From the NCBI GenBank assembly GCA_017629325.1, contig JAGBXL010000241.1, positions 1 to 12,321 on the forward strand: a stretch of 12,321 nucleotides of DNA. The letters run 5' to 3'. The DNA is from Clostridia bacterium. GTDB taxonomy: Bacteria > Bacillota > Clostridia > UMGS1810. The notes beneath the pieces are model-generated. The model worked only from the letters and a program-made list of their open reading frames with translations, made no database searches and was not told where the DNA came from. Shown here one piece after another: positions 7,089-12,321 of the stretch. The translations under genes and the position numbers were made by a program. Position 1 is the stretch's first letter; each line of letters begins with the position of its first letter.

Positions 7089-7936
7089 TTTTTCTTCACC
7101 GCCTTAGTTATGATATTTTTAGCCTTTATTTTTTTGAGGTTATCTGACGGCTTGTCGCTCTCTAAAACTTCATTTATTTTCTTTTTAAGAGTTGCATAAG
7201 TATAGTCGCGGGTTATATCACCATTTAAGGCAACAGATATTTTGCCTGTTTCCTCGGATACTACTATTGCTATGCAGTCTGCCTCTTCAGATATGCCGAT
7301 TGCTGCTCTATGGCGTGTTCCAAGTTCTTTACTGAAACTATTATTTTGGGTAAGGGGAAGAACGCATGCAGCAGCTTTTATTCTTCCTTCGCCAATTATA
7401 AGGGCACCGTCGTGAAGAGGAGTATTGGGAACAAATATATTTTCTATAAGTCCACCGGAAACTAAAGAATCTATAACAGTTCCGCTAGACATTACATCGC
7501 CAAGCTTTGTTTGGCGTTCAATAAGAATAAGAGCACCTGTTTTTGAATATGCAAGCTTTCTTACGGCGGTGCAGATTTCTTCAATATTATTATTTTCGGG
7601 CTGCTCATCGCTTATTTTTATTAAACGGTTAAAGGTTGATGAACCAACCTTTTCAAGTGTTCTTCGAAGCTCGGGCTGAAATACTATTAAAAGTGCAATA
7701 AAACCGAGCTGAAGTGTGTTTTCCAGAATATAGTTTACTGATTTTAATCGCATTATACCTGATATCTGGGCGAAGATGACAAGGGCGATTATACCCTTTA
7801 TAAGCTGTGAAGCTCTTGTTTCTTTTATAAGCTTTATGCCGTGGTAAATAACAAAAGCAACAATTAAAATGTCTATGTAGTCTGTTATTTGAACAATTCT
7901 TATATGGTCAAATATTCTCCCAAAAAATTCTGCCAT
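7085..7936 (-). CDS. cdaA: Diadenylate cyclase CdaA
   Basis: This membrane-bound enzyme condenses two ATP into cyclic di-AMP, which controls potassium and osmolyte uptake and wall homeostasis in Firmicutes. The 283-residue length is normal. Three hydrophobic segments at about 20-38, 45-60 and 72-88 precede FQPELRR (86-92) and a linker, then the DAC domain (about 115-255). Both signature motifs are intact: DGA within TPLHDGALII (172-181) and RHR within GTRHRAAIG (206-214). The Lys-rich tail is cytoplasmic. The start codon shares one base with the stop of the methyltransferase gene (TAATG), with AGAGGTG at 7944-7950 as ribosome binding site. Expression should therefore be coupled to the RNA methyltransferase upstream and CdaR downstream. 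Confidence 0.97.
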   Translation of the reverse strand: MAEFFGRIFDHIRIVQITDYIDILIVAFVIYHGIKLIKETRASQLIKGIIALVIFAQISGIMRLKSVNYILENTLQLGFIALLIVFQPELRRTLEKVGSSTFNRLIKISDEQPENNNIEEICTAVRKLAYSKTGALILIERQTKLGDVMSSGTVIDSLVSGGLIENIFVPNTPLHDGALIIGEGRIKAAACVLPLTQNNSFSKELGTRHRAAIGISEEADCIAIVVSEETGKISVALNGDITRDYTYATLKKKINEVLESDKPSDNLKKIKAKNIITKAVKKK

Positions 7937-8724
7937 TAATTTTCACCTCTTTGTATTTTTTCAAGCATTATTTCATAGAGCATAACTGCACATGCTGTGG
8001 AAACATTTAAAGATTCGGTGTTGCCAAGCATTGGTATTTTTACTTTAGATGTGCAAAGCTTAGACACCTCATTGGATATACCATTTGCCTCATTTCCCAT
8101 TACTAAAGCGGTTTTTGCTTTATATTTATGCTCCGATGAAAGCTCGTTTCCCCTTGGAAATGTGCCAACGATATCGTAGCCGTTTGATTTTAGTTTTTCT
8201 AAAAATTCTGTGCCCGATTTATCGGTGTATAAGGGAACATTTAAAAGGCTTGCCATTGATGAGCGTACAACCTTTGGATTAAAAACATCAACGCACCCGC
8301 TTGACAGAACTATTGCATCGGTGCCGAATGCATCGGCAGAGCGAAGAATTGTGCCAAGGTTTCCGGGGTCGGATATACAGTCTAGATAAAGAATGTTTTT
8401 GCTCTTTTTAAGGTCAATAGAAAGTGCATCGTTTAATTTATAATTTATTACAGCCAGTATCCCCTGTGAATTAACTGTGAGCTTTGCATCTTCAAAAAGC
8501 TTTTTTGATAATTCATATACCTTAAATGCTGAAAGATCTGCATCGGGAATAAAACCTTCGCACACAACTATTGAAGATATATCTGCTTTATTTTTTATGG
8601 CATCATATACCGCACGGCTTCCCTCTGCAAGATACTGTGATGATTTTTCACGTTCGCGCCTGGTTTGAAGCTTTTTTAAATGGCGGTAAAACTCATTTGA
8701 ACTGCTTTCTATTTTATTATACAT
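7936..8724 (-). CDS. TrmH/SpoU family RNA 2'-O-methyltransferase
   Basis: This is a SPOUT-class enzyme that probably uses S-adenosylmethionine to methylate a ribose 2'-OH in rRNA or tRNA. The 262 residues comprise an N-terminal substrate-binding region (about 1-100, beginning with the family-like FYRHLKKLQTRRERE) and a trefoil-knotted catalytic domain. Motif 1 is DCISDPGNLGTILRSADAFG (115-134) with N122 and R128. Motif 2 is ALVMGNEANGIS (206-217) with E212. Motif 3 is IPMLGNTESLNVSTACAVM (230-248) with N240. The exact target nucleotide cannot be told from sequence. AAAAGGTGA lies before the ATG. It is the first gene of the operon containing cdaA, nth and the peptidase, and has its own promoter. 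Confidence 0.94.
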   Translation of the reverse strand: MYNKIESSSNEFYRHLKKLQTRREREKSSQYLAEGSRAVYDAIKNKADISSIVVCEGFIPDADLSAFKVYELSKKLFEDAKLTVNSQGILAVINYKLNDALSIDLKKSKNILYLDCISDPGNLGTILRSADAFGTDAIVLSSGCVDVFNPKVVRSSMASLLNVPLYTDKSGTEFLEKLKSNGYDIVGTFPRGNELSSEHKYKAKTALVMGNEANGISNEVSKLCTSKVKIPMLGNTESLNVSTACAVMLYEIMLEKIQRGEN

Positions 8725-8761
8725 AGATAATTCACCTTTTAACTTATACTATATCATTATA

Positions 8762-8790
8762 ATTATACTACAAAGTTTTCTCTAAAACAA
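8762..8790 (-). promoter_or_regulatory. Sigma-A-type promoter of the methyltransferase-cdaA operon
   Basis: On the minus strand TTGTTT (8785-8790) is followed after 17 bases by a perfect TATAAT (8762-8767). The next bases contain a second TATAAT-like word, so the exact start could shift. The leader to the ATG at 8724 would be about 30 bases. No other promoter is evident for the six genes that follow. Confidence 0.7.
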
Positions 8791-8837
8791 GTGCATTTTT
8801 AGTGATAAAAAAAACTCAAAAGGAAATAATATCCGTG

Positions 8838-8874
8838 AGGTGATAACGTGAAAGTTCCTTTCCCGTTATCGCCT
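8838..8874. repeat. Long near-perfect hairpin in the transporter leader region
   Basis: AGGTGATAACG-t-GAAAG, then TTC, then CTTTC-c-CGTTATCGCCT. That is 16 pairs (one a G-T wobble) with a single T/C mismatch and a three-base loop. No U tract follows on either strand, so it is not a standard terminator. The sequence is more GC-rich than its surroundings. It could be a transcribed leader element of the plus-strand transporter or part of an interspersed palindromic repeat. Confidence 0.7.
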
Positions 8875-8889
8875 CCGGCGGATTCAAAT

Positions 8890-8935
8890 GCCCGTGCGAA
8901 ATTTTCTTCGCCTTCGCTCAGAAACGCACATGGGC
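8890..8935. repeat. Second hairpin of the 8838-9021 series
   Basis: GCCCGTGCG (8890-8898) can pair with CGCAC-at-GGGC (8925-8935), with a two-base bulge. The 26-base apical part contains a repeated CTTCGC-like word. It begins 15 bases after the previous hairpin and ends one base before the next. Confidence 0.55.
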
Positions 8936-8936
8936 G

Positions 8937-9021
8937 TAAAAATCTCTTATCATTCCTTGCCATACGAATAAGAGATAATTACTGCTTGTGCCGACGTATG
9001 GCGGCGGAATGGAGATTTTTA
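8937..9021 (+). promoter_or_regulatory. Long inverted repeat covering the transporter's ribosome binding site
   Basis: Three paired blocks line up: TAAAAATCTC (8937-8946) with GAGATTTTTA (9012-9021), CATTCC (8951-8956) with GGAATG (9006-9011), and CCATACG (8960-8966) with CGTATGG (8995-9001). This gives 23 pairs interrupted only by a four-base bulge and a small internal loop. The 3' arm contains the GGAG ribosome binding site and the first base of the start codon. An alternative stem, ATCTCTTAT (8942-8950) with ATAAGAGAT (8968-8976), uses part of the same 5' arm and is mutually exclusive with the outer block. That arrangement would suit a translational switch. No known riboswitch consensus was recognised. 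Confidence 0.5.
9011..9014 (+). promoter_or_regulatory. Ribosome binding site deciding the transporter start
   Basis: GGAG is followed by six bases and the ATG at 9021. It overlaps the end of another possible ATG (9009) and lies downstream of a GTG (8988), neither of which has a comparable site. Confidence 0.65.
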
Positions 9022-9449
9022 TGGGTTATATATATGCAGTTATTGCCGGTGCTTGCATGAGTATTCAGGGTGTTATGAACACAAGGCTGGGTGAAAAAGC
9101 AGGGCTTTTTTTGGCAAATTCTTATGTTCAGGGCACGGCGTTTTTACTTTCGCTCATTGTGCTTTTATTTGCAAAGGATTCAACGCTTAAGGCCTTTGGC
9201 GAGGTTAATAAATTTTATCTTTTGGGCGGTGCATTTGGTATTGCCATAACCTTAACCGTTATGATGTCGGTTAAAGGAACATCGCCTGCTATTGCAGTTT
9301 CTACCATTCTTGTTTCCCAGCTTATTTGTGCTGCAATTATAGATGCGTTTGGGCTTATGGGAACCCAGAAACTTGCCTTTGGCTGGAACAAATATTTAGG
9401 AGCAGTTATTATGATTGCAGGAGTTCTTATTTTTAAAATGAAAAGATAG
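9021..9449 (+). CDS. Small DMT-superfamily membrane transporter (YdcZ/DUF606 type)
   Basis: This 142-residue, very hydrophobic protein has about five membrane segments (2-20, 35-51, 65-83, 86-110, 124-140). The opening MGYIYAVIAGACMSIQGVMN, the central FGIAITLTVMMS and the closing GAVIMIAGVLIF are typical of the small YdcZ/DUF606 branch of drug/metabolite transporters, which may work as dimers. The substrate is unknown. Upstream starts at 9009 and 8988 are possible, but only the ATG at 9021 has a well-placed GGAG. It is the only plus-strand gene between 2252 and the end of the window. It is bounded by a highly structured leader and a 17-pair terminator, so it is a self-contained transcription unit. 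Confidence 0.87.
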   Translation: MGYIYAVIAGACMSIQGVMNTRLGEKAGLFLANSYVQGTAFLLSLIVLLFAKDSTLKAFGEVNKFYLLGGAFGIAITLTVMMSVKGTSPAIAVSTILVSQLICAAIIDAFGLMGTQKLAFGWNKYLGAVIMIAGVLIFKMKR

Positions 9450-9450
9450 T

Positions 9451-9491
9451 AAACGGGTTTGTAAAAATAAAGTTTTTACAAACCCGTTTTT
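9451..9491 (+). terminator. Rho-independent terminator of the transporter gene
   Basis: AAACGGGTTTGTAAAAA and its exact complement TTTTTACAAACCCGTTT form a 17-pair stem around a five-base loop (9468-9472), ending in a run of T at 9487-9491. It begins two bases after the transporter stop codon. Confidence 0.92.
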
Positions 9492-9517
9492 AAGGGAATA
9501 GGAAAAATTGATTCAGA

Positions 9518-9610
9518 ATGGACAAAGTGAACCCCAAGTAAGATTTCATCTTACTTGGGGTGATAACCCGAAGCTGTACAAAAGTACTGCGAGTGGTGAA
9601 CTTTGTTCAT
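9518..9610. ncRNA. Three-way-junction-like structured element between convergent genes
   Basis: ATGGACAAAGT (9518-9528) pairs with ACTTTGTTCAT (9600-9610), one pair being G-T, and closes a junction holding two hairpins. The first is a perfect 13-pair stem, CCCCAAGTAAGAT / ATCTTACTTGGGG (9532-9544 / 9548-9560), with loop TTC. The second is GCTGTAC-AAAA-GTACTGC (9573-9590), six pairs and one T/T mismatch. The linkers TGATAACCCGAA and GAGTGGTGA are unpaired. No T tract follows, so it is not a plain terminator. The strand is undetermined and no known RNA family was recognised; an interspersed palindromic repeat or MITE-like element is an equal alternative. No coding sequence is seen in 9492-9715 apart from this and the next hairpin. 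Confidence 0.5.
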
Positions 9611-9632
9611 AGCAAAAAGGCAAAATATAGAA

Positions 9633-9660
9633 GAAAAATATCTCTAAAGAGATATTTTTC
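9633..9660 (-). terminator. Rho-independent terminator, probably for the Nudix gene
   Basis: A perfect 13-pair inverted repeat, GAAAAATATCTCT / AGAGATATTTTTC, with a minimal loop. On the minus strand the stem ends in TTTTTC and TTC, 56 bases after the Nudix stop. On the plus strand it likewise ends in five T, so it may act in both directions. Confidence 0.7.
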
Positions 9661-9715
9661 AACCTATATAGTAAATTTTATGATTTTATAAAACCATTTG
9701 CTTTGTGATTTTGTT

Positions 9716-10291
9716 TTAATCATGCCTTTTTGCGTTCTGGACTATTTTTACATTCCATCTTTCCAGATAAATCTTTGCCTTTAGTATTCCTGCAATAGTT
9801 TTTCCATCTTTAATTTCATTTTTCATTATCATATTGCAAAGCTCATTTATATGAATTTTTTCTATTTCAACAAATTCGTCTTCATCGGGGTGAGCCTTGC
9901 CTTTTTTTAAGCCAAGTGCAAGATAGATATATATTATTTCGTCAACATAACCAGGTGTTGGATAAAACTTGCCAAGGTCTATAAAAGTTTCTGCAAAAAG
10001 CCCTGTTTCCTCGGATAGTTCTCTTTTGGCACCGATTAAAGCATCTTCGCCTTTATCTCTTTTTCCGGCAGGAATTTCTAATACAAATTCTTCGTAGGGT
10101 TTTCTGAACTGACGCACAAGATATACAAAGCCATTTTCATCTACGGGAACAACTGCAACACCTCCAGGGTGCTCAACAAGTTCGCGAGTGGCTGTGGTCC
10201 CATTTGGAAGCTTTACTGTATCTACTTTTAGATTTATTATTCTGCCGTTAAATATTTTTTCGCTTGAAACAGTTTTTTCTTCATATAACAT
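9716..10291 (-). CDS. Nudix hydrolase, ADP-ribose pyrophosphatase type
   Basis: The enzyme is expected to hydrolyse ADP-ribose or related nucleotide sugars to AMP and a sugar phosphate in the cytoplasm. The 191 residues hold a complete Nudix box at 76-98: G76-x5-E82-x7-R90-E91-L92-x-E94-E95-x-G97-L98. The proline P113 in YPTPG, 16 residues after the box glycine, is the usual mark of the ADP-ribose-specific branch. The N-terminal part (RELVEHPGGVAVVPV, 36-50) is typical of the NudF/YqkG group. The ATG shares one base with the stop of the preceding gene (TAATG), so the two are translationally coupled. Confidence 0.94.
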   Translation of the reverse strand: MLYEEKTVSSEKIFNGRIINLKVDTVKLPNGTTATRELVEHPGGVAVVPVDENGFVYLVRQFRKPYEEFVLEIPAGKRDKGEDALIGAKRELSEETGLFAETFIDLGKFYPTPGYVDEIIYIYLALGLKKGKAHPDEDEFVEIEKIHINELCNMIMKNEIKDGKTIAGILKAKIYLERWNVKIVQNAKRHD

Positions 10292-11055
10292 TACTCTTCA
10301 TACCTTTTTTCAAATTTTCTGACCATCTTAACTACTCCCAAACCAATAAGAGAGCCAAAAACGAGAATTAAAAGAACAATGTGCCACTTGCTTTGATTAG
10401 CATAAGACGAATTTCCGTCGTAACGCTCAACGGGTGCTGTGGGGTTTTCTGTCTGGTCGCCGTATTCGTCGATAAAAACTATGCCGCCCTGTGCTTCTAT
10501 TTTCATGTCTTCTCCGTTTGCATCTTTTCCATATATGCCATTTTTCTTTACGGTGAGATTGTTTATTTCGCCATTTGAATGAACATAGATATAGAGAGCA
10601 TTTATCTCAAGTGCTTCCTGTGTGCCATTATACACATCGGGCACTTTGAATTTTAACTGCTCATGGCTTGCAGAATCTACAAGATATGCACCGTTTTTCA
10701 CGCCATACATATTTCCTCTTGATTCCAGAGAAAGAAGAACATTATCGCCTTTTTGAGGACGGTAATCAAAGCTATCGTAATACATATAATTTTTAAAGCC
10801 CAAAACATTTATACGATCGCCCTCTATGGATTTTTTCTCCTCGTCTTTACCTTTTATATTTATTTCTTCAATTACCTGAACCTCATAGGATGATGTGCCC
10901 TTTTCAATAATATTTGCAAGAACAAGAAAATCCTGCTTTCCTGCAATTATATCTTCAACCTTTTGCTTGCTTGTGTTATCGGCAAAGGCTACACTAAAAG
11001 AAAGAAAAGCAAACACAATAAATAATGCTGATATAAATGATATTATTTTTTTCAT
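10291..11055 (-). CDS. Secreted, C-terminally membrane-anchored protein of unknown function
   Basis: I do not recognise a family. Residues 1-26 form a clear signal peptide (MKK, then a hydrophobic stretch ending SVAFADN). A polar domain of about 190 residues faces outside. A membrane segment near the C-terminus (WHIVLLILVFGSLIGLGVVKMV) is followed by a short positive tail, so it is a type I single-span protein. The external part is beta-rich, with the pattern QKGDNVLLSLE and a Pro/Asn/Ser-rich linker (about 207-222) before the membrane. I start at the ATG at 11055 because GGAAGTGAT precedes it; an upstream in-frame ATG at 11115 lies inside the terminator of the S1 gene. It is coupled to the Nudix gene by a one-base overlap. 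Confidence 0.75.
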   Translation of the reverse strand: MKKIISFISALFIVFAFLSFSVAFADNTSKQKVEDIIAGKQDFLVLANIIEKGTSSYEVQVIEEINIKGKDEEKKSIEGDRINVLGFKNYMYYDSFDYRPQKGDNVLLSLESRGNMYGVKNGAYLVDSASHEQLKFKVPDVYNGTQEALEINALYIYVHSNGEINNLTVKKNGIYGKDANGEDMKIEAQGGIVFIDEYGDQTENPTAPVERYDGNSSYANQSKWHIVLLILVFGSLIGLGVVKMVRKFEKRYEE

Positions 11056-11102
11056 ATTATCACTTCCATAATTTTTAAAAAATAACAATTTAATTTTATC
11101 AA

Positions 11103-11133
11103 AAAGCTGCTGCAAAATTTATGCAGCAGCTTT
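11103..11133 (-). terminator. Rho-independent terminator of the S1 gene
   Basis: On the minus strand AAAGCTGCTGCA pairs with TGCAGCAGCTTT around a seven-base loop, and the 3' arm runs into five T. It starts nine bases after the S1 stop codon. Confidence 0.92.
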
Positions 11134-11141
11134 ATAGATTT

Positions 11142-12296
11142 TTATTCTTCTGTTGTTTCTGCTTCTTCTACTGCAGGAGCTTCCTGTGCTTCTTCAGCGG
11201 GAGCTTCGGGCTCGAGAAGAGCTCTTATGCTAAGACCGATTTTCTGGTCGGCAAGGTTGATTTCTACAACCTTTGCCTGAACGTGCTGGCCTATTGTAAG
11301 TTCGTCTTCAACTTTTGCAATTCTCTTATTTGCAACCTGTGAAATATGGATAAGAGCATCAACGCCGGGATAGATTTCTGCAAATGCACCGAAAGGTACG
11401 ATTCTAACGATTTTACAATCTACAACATCATCTATTTTAAGTTCGTTTTCTACCTTTTTCCATGGGTTATCTTCTGCTTTTTTGAAGCCGAGAGAGATTT
11501 TGCCTTTTTCTTTATCAAAGCTTATGATATAAACTTCAACTTCGTCGCCAACATTAACAACCTCTGAAGGATGCTTGATTTTTGACCATGAAAGCTCGCT
11601 GATGTGGATAAGACCATCTACGCCGCCGATATCTGCAAATGCACCGAATTTGGTGAGAGATTTAACAATACCTTTATAGGTTTTGCCTTCGCGAACATCT
11701 GCCCAGAAGCTTTCAGCAAGAGCTGCTTTCTGTTCATTTAATACATTTTTAACAGAACCAACTATTTTGTTTCTGCCACGCATTTTTTTGATGTCGATAA
11801 TTCTTAAGTTTACTTCTGTGCCAACAAGTGAAGTTAAATCCTGAAGGAATCTGTCGCTAGCCTGTGAAGCGGGAACAAATACTCTAACGCCTTTGCAGCT
11901 TACGATTACACCGCCGTTTACAGCCTGAATAACTTTACCTGTGAGGATTTCTTTTGATTCAAAAGCATCTTCAACTTCTTTGGCACCTTTGATCATTTCG
12001 AGTTTTTTCATTGAAAGTGTTACTTCACCGTCAACATCGTTAACTCTAACAACGAAAGCTTCAACTTCGTCGCCCTCGGCATACATTTTGGTGATGTCTG
12101 CACTAGGATCATCTGTTACCTCAGAAGCAGGAACAAATCCATCGGATTTATAACCAAGGTTAACGCTTAAGCCTTTTTCGCTAACCCCGATAACTGTTCC
12201 CTTAACTACATCCCTTGTATTTAAAGTAATCAGAGATTTTTCGTACTCCTCAAATTCTTGTGCGAAGCTTTCTGCTCCTTTTTGATTTTCAATCAT
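11142..12296 (-). CDS. rpsA: Ribosomal protein S1-like, four S1 RNA-binding domains
   Basis: The protein binds RNA through OB-fold S1 repeats and probably helps mRNA recruitment to the 30S subunit. The 384 residues hold four S1 domains at about 27-98, 115-187, 204-273 and 288-359. Domains 3 and 4 have the best consensus (FGAFADIGGVDGLIHISEL and PFGAFAEIYPGVDALIHIS); domain 2 is more divergent. The C-terminus (362-384) is a low-complexity Glu/Ala/Pro tail. This four-domain form is the usual Gram-positive version, shorter than six-domain E. coli S1. The ribosome binding site AAGGAGG (12308-12314) is perfect, with an 11-base spacer. In some Clostridia an S1 protein is fused to IspH; no IspH part precedes this start. 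The promoter lies outside the window. Confidence 0.93.
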   Translation of the reverse strand: MIENQKGAESFAQEFEEYEKSLITLNTRDVVKGTVIGVSEKGLSVNLGYKSDGFVPASEVTDDPSADITKMYAEGDEVEAFVVRVNDVDGEVTLSMKKLEMIKGAKEVEDAFESKEILTGKVIQAVNGGVIVSCKGVRVFVPASQASDRFLQDLTSLVGTEVNLRIIDIKKMRGRNKIVGSVKNVLNEQKAALAESFWADVREGKTYKGIVKSLTKFGAFADIGGVDGLIHISELSWSKIKHPSEVVNVGDEVEVYIISFDKEKGKISLGFKKAEDNPWKKVENELKIDDVVDCKIVRIVPFGAFAEIYPGVDALIHISQVANKRIAKVEDELTIGQHVQAKVVEINLADQKIGLSIRALLEPEAPAEEAQEAPAVEEAETTEE

Positions 12297-12321
12297 CTTG
12301 TCTATGACCTCCTTAATTATA

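Noticed and set aside
8871..8879. GCCTCCGGC word resembling part of the c-di-GMP-I (GEMM) riboswitch
   Set aside because: Only this short word matches. The rest of the conserved core and the tetraloop/receptor pattern are absent, and the word is explained by the hairpin arm next to it.
8848..9060. Plus-strand 70-residue open frame across the hairpin region
   Set aside because: It lies over palindromic sequence, overlaps the transporter start in another frame, has no ribosome binding site, and its residues look like translated repeat sequence.
11072..11102. TTGATA-N17-TTTAAA as promoter of the secreted protein gene
   Set aside because: The -10 box is poor, and the implied transcription start would put the ribosome binding site at the very 5' end. 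The real promoter remains unidentified.
11056..11115. Longer start for the secreted protein (MQQLFDKIK...)
   Set aside because: The ATG at 11115 falls in the loop of the S1 terminator, so it would not be transcribed from a downstream promoter, and the signal peptide starts cleanly at 11055.

Overview
The window looks like a chromosomal stretch from an AT-rich, Gram-positive Clostridia-type bacterium. The indicators are the cdaA-cdaR-glmM style c-di-AMP locus, a TagO/MnaA pair for a cell-wall polymer, the pepQ-efp neighbourhood with a CD1247-type zinc-ribbon protein, a free-standing four-domain S1 protein, and strong AAGGAGG- or AGGTGA-type ribosome binding sites. No phage, IS transposase, CRISPR, tRNA or rRNA is visible. 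The species cannot be named from the sequence alone.

Layout. At 54-2251 (+) two overlapping genes encode a polyprenyl-phosphate GlcNAc-1-phosphate transferase and a UDP-GlcNAc 2-epimerase. They end at a bidirectional terminator shared with the convergent gene at 2326-2748. From 2326 to 8724 everything is on the minus strand. Read in the direction of transcription, a promoter near 8790 starts a tightly packed six-gene operon: SpoU-type RNA methyltransferase, cdaA (diadenylate cyclase), cdaR (YbbR protein), a short GlmM-like protein, nth (endonuclease III) and an M24 Xaa-Pro peptidase. A second, near-consensus promoter then drives efp and the acidic zinc-ribbon protein. At 9021-9449 a lone plus-strand small DMT/YdcZ-type transporter interrupts the minus-strand run. 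It is preceded by three consecutive hairpins and followed by a strong terminator and a compact three-way-junction-like element. From 9716 to 12296 the minus strand resumes with an S1 protein, its terminator, a secreted membrane-anchored protein of unknown function, and a Nudix ADP-ribose pyrophosphatase-type enzyme.

How the genes fit together. CdaA makes c-di-AMP at the membrane. CdaR is its extracytoplasmic partner. In several Firmicutes full-length GlmM binds and inhibits CdaA. In this window the GlmM-like protein stops at 300 residues instead of about 445. It lacks the end of domain 3 and all of domain 4, and carries substitutions in catalytic motifs (SASHNP to SASHKP, DGDGDR to DGDGDH). 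It is unlikely to work as a phosphoglucosamine mutase. It is either a decaying gene or, more interestingly, a regulatory pseudoenzyme kept for CdaA control. This is the most interesting protein-level observation. The most interesting non-coding signals are the hairpin series at 8838-9021, whose last stem covers the transporter's ribosome binding site, and the junction-like element at 9518-9610.
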